NCBI GenBank assembly: GCA_964389025.1
Contig: CAYMCQ010000022.1
Coordinates: forward strand, 1 to 50,960
Length of the DNA: 50,960 nt
Direction: 5' to 3'
DNA from: CAYMCQ01 sp964389025
GTDB taxonomy: Bacteria; Verrucomicrobiota; Verrucomicrobiia; Limisphaerales; CAYMCQ01
This document shows positions 41,253 through 49,567 of this stretch, piece after piece. Position 1 is the first letter of the stretch. Each line of letters starts with the position of its first letter. Both the position numbers and the translations under genes were made by a program. The notes beneath the pieces are model-generated. The model had not been told where the DNA came from. It saw nothing but the letters and a program-made list of their open reading frames with translations, and ran no database searches.

Positions 41253-42119
41253 TCACAACAGGGGCATTGTTCCGTTCTCCTCGTCGTCCTCCTCCTCGAT
41301 CTCGTGCCGCATTTTACGCGAGATGCTTGGGCGAATGAACCCGTAAATGAGATACAGCGTGAAGAACGCGGGCAAAACGTAGTAAAGAATTTTGTCCCAC
41401 AGGATGACGATGCAGCCGAGGAACAGCGCGGCGATGATGGCTTTCAAAAAAGTGCTCGTCGAGCGCAGGCCAAGCGATTTGAAGCTCGGATATTTGATCG
41501 TGCTGACCATCATTGCCGAAAGAAGGACGAGCACGACCGCCAGCAGGTAGCCCCATTTGCCGAGGCTTCGTTCTTTTTCGTTGAGCTGGATGATCAACAG
41601 CGTCAGCGACGCGACCAAACCCGCCGCGGATGGAATTGGAAAGCCCAGGAATTCGCCACCGGCCGCGACTCTCGACTGCGCGGCGATACAATTGAACCGC
41701 GCCAGCCGGAACGCGCCGCAGATCAGATAAATCGAAGCGATGAACCAGCCGATTTGCGGATGCAGGCTGAAAACATCTCTCAAAACAACGCGATGGACGA
41801 GAAATGCGGGAGCAGCGCCGAACGAAATCATGTCCGCGAGCGAATCGAACTCACGACCGAACGGACTTTCCACGCCGCCCATGCGCGCCACGCGTCCGTC
41901 GAACAGATCAAAAATACACGCGAGCAAAATGAATCCGAGCGCAAAGTTGATGGGCGACCAGTTGATGATTCCTTCCGGTGAGGGCGTGAGATCAGCCTCG
42001 ACGATTTTCGTCAGCGCCACGAAACCGCAGAACAAATTTCCCGCCGTCAGCAGGTTCGGCAGAAAATAGATTTTCAGCGGCGGCGGTTCTTCGGCAGGTT
42101 TGCGCGCGGGCGAGGTCAT
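41253..42119 (-). CDS. pssA: CDP-diacylglycerol-serine O-phosphatidyltransferase
   Basis: A 288-residue membrane protein. The CDP-alcohol motif DGxxARx8Gx3Dx3D is complete as DGRVAR, then G, D and D in GREFDSLAD. It transfers phosphatidyl groups to serine. The product feeds Psd, encoded upstream on the same strand. A palindromic element lies between the two genes. Confidence 0.94.
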   Translation of the reverse strand: MTSPARKPAEEPPPLKIYFLPNLLTAGNLFCGFVALTKIVEADLTPSPEGIINWSPINFALGFILLACIFDLFDGRVARMGGVESPFGREFDSLADMISFGAAPAFLVHRVVLRDVFSLHPQIGWFIASIYLICGAFRLARFNCIAAQSRVAAGGEFLGFPIPSAAGLVASLTLLIIQLNEKERSLGKWGYLLAVVLVLLSAMMVSTIKYPSFKSLGLRSTSTFLKAIIAALFLGCIVILWDKILYYVLPAFFTLYLIYGFIRPSISRKMRHEIEEEDDEENGTMPLL

Positions 42120-42180
42120 GTTTCAGTTTCTCCAGTGCGCCTAACTTTTGCCGACGAAGCGCTGGAACATCCGCAAGGTT

Positions 42181-42256
42181 TTGGACTGCGGCAGTCCTCT
42201 GCCGCTTTGGAAACGGCGCTTCCCTCTCGAAAGCGGCAGAGGACTGCCGCAATCCA
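42181..42256. repeat. family-1 palindromic element in the psd-pssA gap
   Basis: Arms 42181-42208 and 42230-42256 pair almost fully (one internal mismatch). The units face inward like those at 3845. It lies within the 189-nt gap of an otherwise co-directional gene pair. Confidence 0.88.
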
Positions 42257-42308
42257 GAACGCTTTCGCGCCGCCCTTCGGTTCGGAAAACTTCCTGCTTG
42301 CAATCATT

Positions 42309-42995
42309 TTATTCAAACACCGCCACGATGGTTTCGCCGCCGACCAGTTTGTCGCCAAGTTTGACTTTCAATTTCGCGCTGCGCGGCAGGTAAATATCCA
42401 CGCGGGAGCCGAATTGAATCAGGCTGATGCGCTCGCCGCGCGGCACCACGTCGCCTTCCTCGACCCACGGGATGATTCGCCGCGCAAGAACTCCGGCGAT
42501 GAGGCGGATGCCTAGTTTTTCGCCCGGGCGCTCGCTCGGAAGAAAGCCGATGTAAACCGCTTCGTTCTCCGCCGCGCTGTCCACGCCCGTCGCCGCGAGA
42601 AATTTTCCCGTGCGATGCTTGACGTAAGCCACTTTGCCGCTGACCGGCGCGTTCTGGACATGGACATCAATCACGGAAAGGAACATCGAGACGCGCTGGC
42701 ATTTGCCGCCCATGAATTCCGTCTCATCGAGTTCATCAATCAAGTCCACCTTGCCGTGTCCCGGCGAGACGACCAGGTTCGGCGCGCCTGGCACGCGCGC
42801 GTCCGGGTCGCGGAAAAAATAAAGCGTGAAGACGGCGAACAGGAGCCAGACCATGCAAAGTCCCGCGGCGGTTTCGAGGATGACCCCGCCGACGAAGTGC
42901 GCCACCGCGCCCGTGGCGAGGATGATGGCCAGCGCGACGAACGTCCACCAGATGAGTTTGAAGCCTGCGCTTCTGGCTTTCCCGGAATGTTTCAT
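42309..42995 (-). CDS. psd: phosphatidylserine decarboxylase proenzyme
   Basis: A 228-residue short-type enzyme. Two membrane helices at the N-terminus are followed by VSPGHGKVD, FMGGKCQRVSMFLSVIDVHV and the C-terminal FGSRVDIYLP, where self-cleavage at Gly-Ser makes the pyruvoyl cofactor. It converts phosphatidylserine to phosphatidylethanolamine at the inner membrane. Confidence 0.93.
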   Translation of the reverse strand: MKHSGKARSAGFKLIWWTFVALAIILATGAVAHFVGGVILETAAGLCMVWLLFAVFTLYFFRDPDARVPGAPNLVVSPGHGKVDLIDELDETEFMGGKCQRVSMFLSVIDVHVQNAPVSGKVAYVKHRTGKFLAATGVDSAAENEAVYIGFLPSERPGEKLGIRLIAGVLARRIIPWVEEGDVVPRGERISLIQFGSRVDIYLPRSAKLKVKLGDKLVGGETIVAVFE

Positions 42996-43158
42996 TGGCG
43001 GCTAGAGTAGAAGTTTGGCGCGCAGGTTCAATGCGGAATTTTTCGCTGTTTCTTGTAGGGGCGCTCTGCGGGTGCCGGTGGATTCTGCTACGGTCACAGA
43101 CAACCGCTGCAAAAATGGAGTTTGAACAAATCGCCCGCAGTTGGTTCTATACATCAAC

Positions 43159-45519
43159 ATGAAAAACAAGGGAGTCCTTCTCGTCCTGCTCTTCGCATTC
43201 ATTTCTTTTGGTGCAGGAATTTTAGTCGGCAAAAAGATTTCGCCGGGCAGCAAATCCACGTCGCGAACAGCCGAAGTTTCGCCGGACACGAAGGGTTCGT
43301 TGAAGCTGCCGCCGATCAAAATCCAATCCACGCGCGCCGCACCGCCCGCCGGTTCAGACACGAACAATAAAATCACCGCAGCCAACGCACAGGCCCGACT
43401 CGACGAGATTTTGAAGAAGTCGCAGCGCAGCCGTTGGGAAGCGCTGAACGATTTCGTCAAAGCCATCGAGCCTGCGGACATTCCGCTGGTGATGCAGATG
43501 GTGGAGAAGATTTCATCGCAGCAGACGCGCTCGCAGTTGCGGATGCAGTTGCTCGCGCGCTGGGCGGAGACGGACGTGCGCGCGGCGATGGCAACAGCGG
43601 AAAAAATCACCGGCGGCAAACAGGAGCGCAACCAGGCCGTGCTCGCCGTGTTACGTGGCTGGTTGAAGAACGACGTGCAGGGCGCGCTGGATTGGTCGAA
43701 GCAGCTTCCCGCCGGACAACTTCGCGATCAGGCGATGGGGCAGGCGATAGCCGCCCTCGCGGAGACTGACCCGCTGGCGGCGCTCGCGTTGCAGGAGAAA
43801 ATGCCGCAGCGAAACAACTACAACCGTTACGGCGACGGCGGATGGATCGGTTCGATGCACTCCATTTTTTCCCAATGGGCACAGACCGATCCCGTCGCGG
43901 CAGCCGCGCGAGCCGCGCAACTTCCCTCGGGCGCACAACGTCATCAGGCTTTCGCTTCCATCGCATCAGCTTGGGCTGAAAAAGACCCGCACGCCGCGCT
44001 CGAGTGGGCGAAAAATTTGCCGGAAGGACGCGACAAACGGGACGCCTTGCGCAATGTGCTTTCGCAATGGGGCAGCACCGATCCAAGAGCAGCAGCAGAT
44101 TACGCGCTCGCATTGCCCGCAGGTCAGGCACGCAATGAATTGATCGGCACGGTGGCGTCGCGGTGGGCGGGCACGGATTTGCAGGCGGCCATCGCGTGGG
44201 TGCAGCAGTTGCCCGAAGGCCAGGCGAAACAAAATGCGCTCAACAACATCAGCTACCAATGGTCGCAGGACGACCCGAAAGCGGCGATGGCCTTTGCCGA
44301 ATCCATGCCGAACGGCAACGCGAAGAAAAATTTTCTCCGTTCAATCGCCAACCAGATGAGTTATCAGGATCCCCAAGGCGCGTTGGATTGGGTTCAAAAA
44401 ATGCCCGAAGGCTCGATGCGGAACGAAATGTTGCAATCCATCATTTCCAGCATGGCCTACAACACCGATCCCAAGACCGCCGCCGACCTTGCGCTCTCGA
44501 TGCCGTCAGGAAATCAGCGCAACAACGCCATCAGCCAGGTCGTGCAGGCGTGGGCGCAGAGCGACGCGAAGGGCGCGATGGAATGGTTGCAGCAACTGCC
44601 CGAAGGCCAGGCGAAGCAGCGCGCGCTGCAAAGCATTTCGTGGCAGCTTGCGCAGAACGATCCCGCGGCGGCTGCGGATTTCGCCTTGAAGATGCCGGCG
44701 GGAAATACGCGCAACAATTTCATCAGCCAGGTCGCGTCGTCATGGGCGAACACCGACCTGAACGAGGCCGTCGCGTGGGTTCAAAAACTTCCCGACGGCC
44801 AGTCAAAGCGGAACGCATTCAACAGCATCAGCTACCAATGGGTGCAGACCGACCCTGACGCCGCCGCCGCCTACGCGCTGAATATGCCTCCCGGCTCCAC
44901 GCAAAATAATTTTCTCAACAACGTCGCCAACCAATGGGCCGCCAATGACCCGCAGACCGCGATGAAATGGGTCAACTCATTGCAGGACGGCGAAGGCAAA
45001 AACCGCGCGCTCGCCGGAATGGTTTCCGGCTGGGCGCAAAATTCTCCGCGCGACGCCGCCAGTTACATCTCCACGCTGCCCGCCGGCAAGGAGCAGGACG
45101 GTCTCGCGCAATCGGTCGCTTCGACGTGGGCACATTCCGAGCCGGAAGAGGCCGCGAAGTGGGTCGCGAGTTTCCCTGAAGGCAGCGCGCGCGACAACGC
45201 CTCGCGCAACATCATTTACTCCTGGGCCAACAATGACCCCGAAGGCGCGGGCAAATGGCTGGCCACATTGCCCGAGGGAAAATCTCGCGAGCAGGCAATC
45301 CAGGCTTTTGTTGGCCAGGTTTCCTATCAAAATCCCGAACTCGCCGCGCCGTGGGTGAACTCCATCTCAAACGAGCAACAGCGCTGGAGCCAGATCGAGC
45401 AGATCGCGCGCAGCTGGATCCGCAACGATTCCATTGCCGGCCGGACGTGGCTCGCAAATTCGACTCTGCCCGACGACCGCAAGCAAAGAGTGCTCAAAGA
45501 AAAAGTGGAGCCGGAGTGA
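43159..45519 (+). CDS. exported solenoid protein with about 20 repeats of 32 residues
   Basis: A 786-residue protein. The ATG at 43159 begins a membrane/signal segment (GVLLVLLFAFISFGAGILVG). After a linker, residues about 133-780 are about 20 tandem 32-residue units of the form WAxxDPxAAxxWxxxLPxGxxRxxAxxxIxxQ. Two unit types alternate in the middle (VQxLPEGQAKxxALxxISYQ and ALxMPxGNxRNNFISQVAS), giving a 64-residue super-repeat. The pattern predicts an alpha-helical solenoid. Related repeats are seen in verrucomicrobial exported proteins, but no function is known. A family-5 hairpin follows the stop. Confidence 0.85.
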   Translation: MKNKGVLLVLLFAFISFGAGILVGKKISPGSKSTSRTAEVSPDTKGSLKLPPIKIQSTRAAPPAGSDTNNKITAANAQARLDEILKKSQRSRWEALNDFVKAIEPADIPLVMQMVEKISSQQTRSQLRMQLLARWAETDVRAAMATAEKITGGKQERNQAVLAVLRGWLKNDVQGALDWSKQLPAGQLRDQAMGQAIAALAETDPLAALALQEKMPQRNNYNRYGDGGWIGSMHSIFSQWAQTDPVAAAARAAQLPSGAQRHQAFASIASAWAEKDPHAALEWAKNLPEGRDKRDALRNVLSQWGSTDPRAAADYALALPAGQARNELIGTVASRWAGTDLQAAIAWVQQLPEGQAKQNALNNISYQWSQDDPKAAMAFAESMPNGNAKKNFLRSIANQMSYQDPQGALDWVQKMPEGSMRNEMLQSIISSMAYNTDPKTAADLALSMPSGNQRNNAISQVVQAWAQSDAKGAMEWLQQLPEGQAKQRALQSISWQLAQNDPAAAADFALKMPAGNTRNNFISQVASSWANTDLNEAVAWVQKLPDGQSKRNAFNSISYQWVQTDPDAAAAYALNMPPGSTQNNFLNNVANQWAANDPQTAMKWVNSLQDGEGKNRALAGMVSGWAQNSPRDAASYISTLPAGKEQDGLAQSVASTWAHSEPEEAAKWVASFPEGSARDNASRNIIYSWANNDPEGAGKWLATLPEGKSREQAIQAFVGQVSYQNPELAAPWVNSISNEQQRWSQIEQIARSWIRNDSIAGRTWLANSTLPDDRKQRVLKEKVEPE

Positions 45520-45526
45520 AGGTAGC

Positions 45527-45544
45527 GCCGACATTCTTGTCGGC
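45527..45544. repeat. short family-5 hairpin
   Basis: GCCGACA (45527-45533) and TGTCGGC (45538-45544) form a perfect 7-bp stem 7 nt after the solenoid-protein stop codon. It is related to the hairpin at 31462 and could serve as a weak terminator. Confidence 0.5.
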
Positions 45545-45617
45545 AAGCCGGAGATTTTCAACCTCGTAGGAACGCAGCGGCTTCAGCGTTATCTCATCGC
45601 ACTATGGCATTTCCATT

Positions 45618-45797
45618 TAACATTGGCGCATACGGTTCACGGGGTTACAGCGCCAGAGGACTGGCGCAGTCCAAGACGCTGCGCGTTTTCCTTGCGCCAT
45701 CACACGCGCGCTAGCGTCTTGGACTGCGGCGGTCCTCCGCCGCTTTCTTATCGCTGGCAAGCCATGCTGTGCCGATGTTAACCGCAACTGCTGTAGC
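45618..45797. repeat. long family-1 element, copy A (downstream of glnD)
   Basis: Two family-1 units facing outward are joined by about 45 nt, with conserved flanks (GCCATGC, CCGATGTTAACCGCAACTGC). The boundaries are approximate. Copy B at 48865-49039 is in the same orientation, and the pair brackets glnD. With the family-2 element it fills the 481-nt gap 45520-46000, in which no gene is seen. Confidence 0.8.
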
Positions 45798-45812
45798 GCG
45801 GTGAAATTTTTA

Positions 45813-45971
45813 TGGGTGGCACAGGCGTCTCGCCTGTTGTTTTCGGCGTCCCGCCGAAAACCGTCGTGGGAGTGAAGCCTTTTGACCGACTTGCGACCAC
45901 CCGCAAATTGAGCCTCACTACGAACTTCGGCGGGACGCCGAAATTGACAGGCCGGAGGCCTGTGCCACCCA
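45813..45971. repeat. 159-bp family-2 element, intergenic copy
   Basis: The same length and terminal arms as the copy at 15138-15296 (TGGGTGG and CCACCCA ends), with shared inner hairpins; the centres are diverged. It lies between the family-1 element and the glnD end. Confidence 0.88.
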
Positions 45972-46000
45972 TCTGATTTTGAAAACATGCCCTGTCTTTC

Positions 46001-48772
46001 CTACTCCAGCCGTCGAATCGCTTCGAGCAATTTTCTCCCGACGGATTTCTGCCGATGCTCGTCGAGGACTTTCTGGCCGTCCAACTCGCTGACGTAAAAG
46101 CTGTCAATGGCCGCGCCCTTTTCCGTGATGATTTTCGCCGCGGAAATGTTCAGGTCCAGTTCGCTCAATGTTTGCGAAATCGCGTAAAGCAAACCCACGC
46201 GGTCTTCCGTTTCGATTTCGATCACCGTGCGGGTCTCGGAAGTCCCATTGTCGAATGAGATCGTTGTGGGCATGGGTTCGCCTTCATACGATTGGTAAAG
46301 CGGCCTTGCGCCCTTCTGTTTTTCAATCAGGCTTTGCAGACGGCTGCTGTCGGACGCCAGAACTTCCGCAAGCAACGATTCAAATTTATCACGCTGCTCG
46401 GTCGAGGCGAGGGTTCCGGTTTTCGCGTCAGTGACGAAAAATGTGTCGAGCACGATGCCGTCGCCGCGCGTGAAAATCTGCGCGCTCAAAATGTTCAACC
46501 CGCACGCGCTGAATGAGCCGGCGATTTTGCTGAACAGTCCCGCGCGGTCCCAGGTGCAGACTTTGACAACGTTGTAGCCGCGATCCGGTTCGTTGTGCCA
46601 GTTGACGACCGGCGCAAGAACGTTGGCTTCCTCGGCGATCTGCAGACGCATGAAACGATGCGTCAGCAGAACGTCGTCCAAAATGTCCTGCGCGGAATGA
46701 ATTTGAAAATAGCGCGGCGGCAGCGCGGCGCAATGCGCGGCGATTTCCTCGTGCGTCAAATCTTCGGGCTTCAGTTTCTCGACTTCAGCCGTCAAAAGCT
46801 CGCGCTGCTTGGCTTCTTCGCGGACAAATTCCGTTGCGCCGACGAGCAGCGGCATCGTCTTCAGGTGCAGTTCCCAGAGCAGCGTGTCCTTGAAGCCGTT
46901 CCACAATTTGTCGCTCGTCGCCATCGAATCCACGAAGGTGTGGATCGTCAGCATCGCCAATGTTTCCGGGGTTTTTACGACGCGCGCGAAGTTGCGAATC
47001 ACTCCCGCGTCTTCGAGGTCGCGCCGCTGCGAAATGCGCGCCATGAGCAGATGATGTTCGATGACGAGTTGCAAAGTTTGTGTCGTGGATTCGTCAAGTC
47101 CCAGCCGCTTGGCAACGCGAGCTGCCGCCTGGCTGCCAATTTCGGAATGTTTCCCGTGGCCATCAACCTTGCCGACGTCGTGCAACAGCAGCGCGAGGTA
47201 AAGCACGAAGGGCCGCTCAAGCCCCTGAAACAGTTGCGAGTAATTGCTGTAAGGCGGCCTGCTCGCTTCCCAGACGCGGTCCAATTGTTCGAGACAAACC
47301 AGCGTGTGCTCGTCGGCGGTGTATTGGTGATAAAACTCGTGCTGGACGAGGCAGGTAAGCTTCCCGAAGTCGGGAATGTATTTTCCAAGCAGACTGGTCT
47401 CGTGCATCGCGCGCAAAATCGGCGCGACGTTTCCGCGCTGGTTCAAAATTTCCAGAAAAGTTTCCGTGACGTGTGGGTCCTGGAGAAATTTCCGGTCCAC
47501 CAGCGCAAGCTCATTGCGGATCAACTGCGCTAGATCAGGATGCAATCTCAAGTTACGTTGCTGCGCGTAGAGAAAAACTCGCATCAGCCGGCGCGGATCG
47601 TCGTGAAAAACTTTTGGCGTCGCCGCCACGATTTCGCCGTCGGCTATTTTAAAGCCTTCGACAGTTTGCTCCTGCTTTTTCCGGCGCACTTCGGTGAGAA
47701 AACCCAATGACAGCAGCGATTTTGGCCTCGGCAGCAGCGCCAGCCGTTGTTCGAGCGTTCGCGTGATGAGATAAATGTTCCTCGAGTGCGTATAGACTTC
47801 GCGCATGAATTTTTCGATGCGTTTGCTGGGCGAACGCTCGGTGTGGCCGAGATTGTGCGCGATGGCGGGCTGGAGACTTTTCGACAGCGCGTCGGCGGCG
47901 CGCTCCGCGTGGTAGTGCATGTCAGTGCGGACACGTAGCAGAAAATCGTAAGCTTCTTCAAGCTGCTTGCGCTCGGCGCTTTTGATGAGTCCCTGCTTTT
48001 TCAACTCGGCGAGCGAGCGCGTCCGGTATTTGAAAAACGCCATCCACAGCAAGTTCTGAAAATCGCGCAGGCCACCGCAGCCATTTTTTATGTTTGGCTC
48101 CTGCATCGTCGCCGAATTTCCAAACTTCGCGCGGCGCGCGTTCTGGTCGGCGATGCGCGCATCAATGTATTCCTCGACGTGGCCTTCGACACATTTTGCA
48201 ACGACTGCCTTCTGAAATTTGTCGAAAAGATTTTTGTCGCCGGCAATCAACCGCGATTCGATTAGCGAAGTTTTCGATTGCATGTCGCTGTTCGCAACTT
48301 TCACGCAATCATCAACGCTCCGGGTCGAGTGGCCGATTTTCAGCCCCAAATCCCAGAGCGGATACAGGATGCCGTCAATGATTCGTCGAAGGTGCGGCAG
48401 CGGCTTGCTTCCCGCGACGACCTGGCCGGAGTGGAGAAACATGAAATCAATGTCGCTGTGCGGATTCAATTCGCCGCGCCCGTAGCCGCCGATGGCCACG
48501 AGCGCGAGCGGCGGAAATTCTTTTTTGGCCTGCGCAGAAAAACTCTCCTTCGCCGCGTCCCAAAGATGCCGCAGCAAATTGTCCATGACTTCCGCGCGCG
48601 CGTGGCAGACCTCGAGTCCGCCGCCGCCTGCGCGATGAAGGATTTTCAGCCGGTGCGATTCGACCTTGAGGAAATTTTTGTAGCGGAGCAATTCCTGCGC
48701 GGGCTGATGATCCGGCGGCAACGCGAGCCGTTCGGCGGCGTTGGCGCGGATTTTTTCATGCAATGTCGGCAC
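46001..48772 (-). CDS. glnD: PII uridylyltransferase/uridylyl-removing enzyme
   Basis: A 923-residue protein of GlnD layout. The nucleotidyltransferase motif is GGYGRGELNPHSDIDF; next is the helical part with NGCGGLRDFQNLLWM, the HD domain (LLLHDVGKVDGHGKHSEIG) and two C-terminal ACT domains (DRAGLFSKIAGSFSACGLNI; EDRVGLLYAISQTLSELDLN). It senses glutamine and sets PII uridylylation, so controls nitrogen assimilation. All the key residues are present. The start is GTG at 48770-48772; the ribosome site is weak. No glnA, glnB or ammonium transporter is nearby. It is flanked by direct repeats. Confidence 0.95.
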   Translation of the reverse strand: MPTLHEKIRANAAERLALPPDHQPAQELLRYKNFLKVESHRLKILHRAGGGGLEVCHARAEVMDNLLRHLWDAAKESFSAQAKKEFPPLALVAIGGYGRGELNPHSDIDFMFLHSGQVVAGSKPLPHLRRIIDGILYPLWDLGLKIGHSTRSVDDCVKVANSDMQSKTSLIESRLIAGDKNLFDKFQKAVVAKCVEGHVEEYIDARIADQNARRAKFGNSATMQEPNIKNGCGGLRDFQNLLWMAFFKYRTRSLAELKKQGLIKSAERKQLEEAYDFLLRVRTDMHYHAERAADALSKSLQPAIAHNLGHTERSPSKRIEKFMREVYTHSRNIYLITRTLEQRLALLPRPKSLLSLGFLTEVRRKKQEQTVEGFKIADGEIVAATPKVFHDDPRRLMRVFLYAQQRNLRLHPDLAQLIRNELALVDRKFLQDPHVTETFLEILNQRGNVAPILRAMHETSLLGKYIPDFGKLTCLVQHEFYHQYTADEHTLVCLEQLDRVWEASRPPYSNYSQLFQGLERPFVLYLALLLHDVGKVDGHGKHSEIGSQAAARVAKRLGLDESTTQTLQLVIEHHLLMARISQRRDLEDAGVIRNFARVVKTPETLAMLTIHTFVDSMATSDKLWNGFKDTLLWELHLKTMPLLVGATEFVREEAKQRELLTAEVEKLKPEDLTHEEIAAHCAALPPRYFQIHSAQDILDDVLLTHRFMRLQIAEEANVLAPVVNWHNEPDRGYNVVKVCTWDRAGLFSKIAGSFSACGLNILSAQIFTRGDGIVLDTFFVTDAKTGTLASTEQRDKFESLLAEVLASDSSRLQSLIEKQKGARPLYQSYEGEPMPTTISFDNGTSETRTVIEIETEDRVGLLYAISQTLSELDLNISAAKIITEKGAAIDSFYVSELDGQKVLDEHRQKSVGRKLLEAIRRLE

Positions 48773-48864
48773 GGCGCTTTAACTTTGGGCGCAAATGGTT
48801 TTGAACGCAAGCGGATGAACCTGGCCGCCAACTTTGCCGGTTTCACAGGCGATTCCAACTAACG

Positions 48865-49039
48865 TTGATTGGCGGATGCGGTTCATGGGATAAAGCGCCA
48901 GAGGGCTGGCGCAGTCCAAGACGCTGGTGCGCGATTCGATACGCAATGAAAACGCGTAGCGTCTTGGATTGCGGCGGCCCTCCGCCGCTTTTTTATCACC
49001 GGCAGGCCATGCCATGCCGATGTCAACCGCAACTGCCGT
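48865..49039. repeat. long family-1 element, copy B (upstream of glnD)
   Basis: Direct copy of the element at 45618-45797: outward-facing units, 48893-48924 and about 48957-48991, with the same flanks. It lies in the 426-nt gap 48773-49198 between glnD and the small membrane-protein gene. No gene is seen there. Confidence 0.8.
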
Positions 49040-49113
49040 CGTTGCCGGGAGTTTTGGTCGAGAATGTTCTCGACAAAGGAAATATCAGAGCAGACAACTT
49101 TCAAACGTGAAAA

Positions 49114-49141
49114 TGATATACGTCAAAACTGACGCATATCA
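49114..49141. promoter_or_regulatory. 28-nt near-perfect palindrome
   Basis: TGATATACGTCA and TGACGCATATCA pair at 11 of 12 positions around AAAC. It lies 3 nt before the GTTAAGC core site and about 57 nt before the small gene's ATG. It could be an operator or a hairpin of an upstream recombination site; no test is possible here. Confidence 0.45.
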
Positions 49142-49144
49142 ATA

Positions 49145-49151
49145 GTTAAGC
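49145..49151 (+). other. integron-type core site GTTAAGC
   Basis: GTTAAGC fits the GTTRRRY cassette-boundary consensus and is the exact reverse complement of GCTTAAC at 49416-49422, on the other side of the small gene. This pairing is expected of the two ends of a single gene cassette. Confidence 0.5.
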
Positions 49152-49198
49152 CTCGCTTTGTGTTGCGGCTTAGAGGAGAGTGGTTCGGAAGAAAAAAT

Positions 49199-49411
49199 AT
49201 GATACTGAAAATGATAGTAGTTGTGGCTGGGGTAGTCGGCAGTTCGCTGATTATCTACGGCAGCATTGCCCAGAGTTCGACGGGTCTCGTTGGTCTGTTT
49301 TTGGCCGTCGCAGCAATCATTGCGGCTGGATGTTTTCGGACTGCGCCACGTTCCAAACGTGATGAGAGAGGCGCGAAAGCCGCAGTGATTGCATCAGTTC
49401 TTGGTCAGTGA
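49199..49411 (+). CDS. small membrane protein in a cassette-like setting
   Basis: A 70-residue protein with two membrane helices (VVVAGVVGSSLIIYGSI; GLVGLFLAVAAIIAAGC) and a basic C-terminus. The ATG at 49199 has GGAAG upstream; an alternative GTG at 49160 would add 13 residues. The stop is followed after 4 nt by an attC-like site. Small membrane proteins of no known family are frequent in integron cassettes. Function unknown. Confidence 0.6.
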   Translation: MILKMIVVVAGVVGSSLIIYGSIAQSSTGLVGLFLAVAAIIAAGCFRTAPRSKRDERGAKAAVIASVLGQ

Positions 49412-49415
49412 CGCG

Positions 49416-49536
49416 GCTTAACCAGAGCGCCAACGAACTGCCGCCCTGCTTGCAGTTTGAGCGCGCTTGGTTTCATCACGTCACCCCGTCAACGACGCGT
49501 GTCCCCGGTGGCGGTCGTTGACCTTGGACGTTATGC
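49416..49536 (+). other. attC-like recombination site
   Basis: It begins with GCTTAAC (fits RYYYAAC) and ends with GTTATGC (near GTTRRRY). After spacers of 8 and 7-9 nt, inner boxes CAACGAACTGCCGCC and GGTGGCGGTCGTTG are complementary. The ends pair 6 of 7. Total length 121 nt is in the known attC range. The middle also contains GTCAACGAC/GTCGTTGAC. No integrase gene is in the window. Confidence 0.6.
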
Positions 49537-49567
49537 GCTCACACGCCGCCCTTGTTGACGAAAGCCA

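Noticed and set aside
43086..43158. Start of the solenoid protein at 43141
   Set aside because: The upstream codons read MVLYIN before a normal signal start; ATG at 43159 fits a signal peptide better.
45617..46107. Open frames of 109-123 codons downstream of glnD
   Set aside because: They are translations of the family-1 and family-2 elements and of the antisense glnD end, with no gene-like motif.
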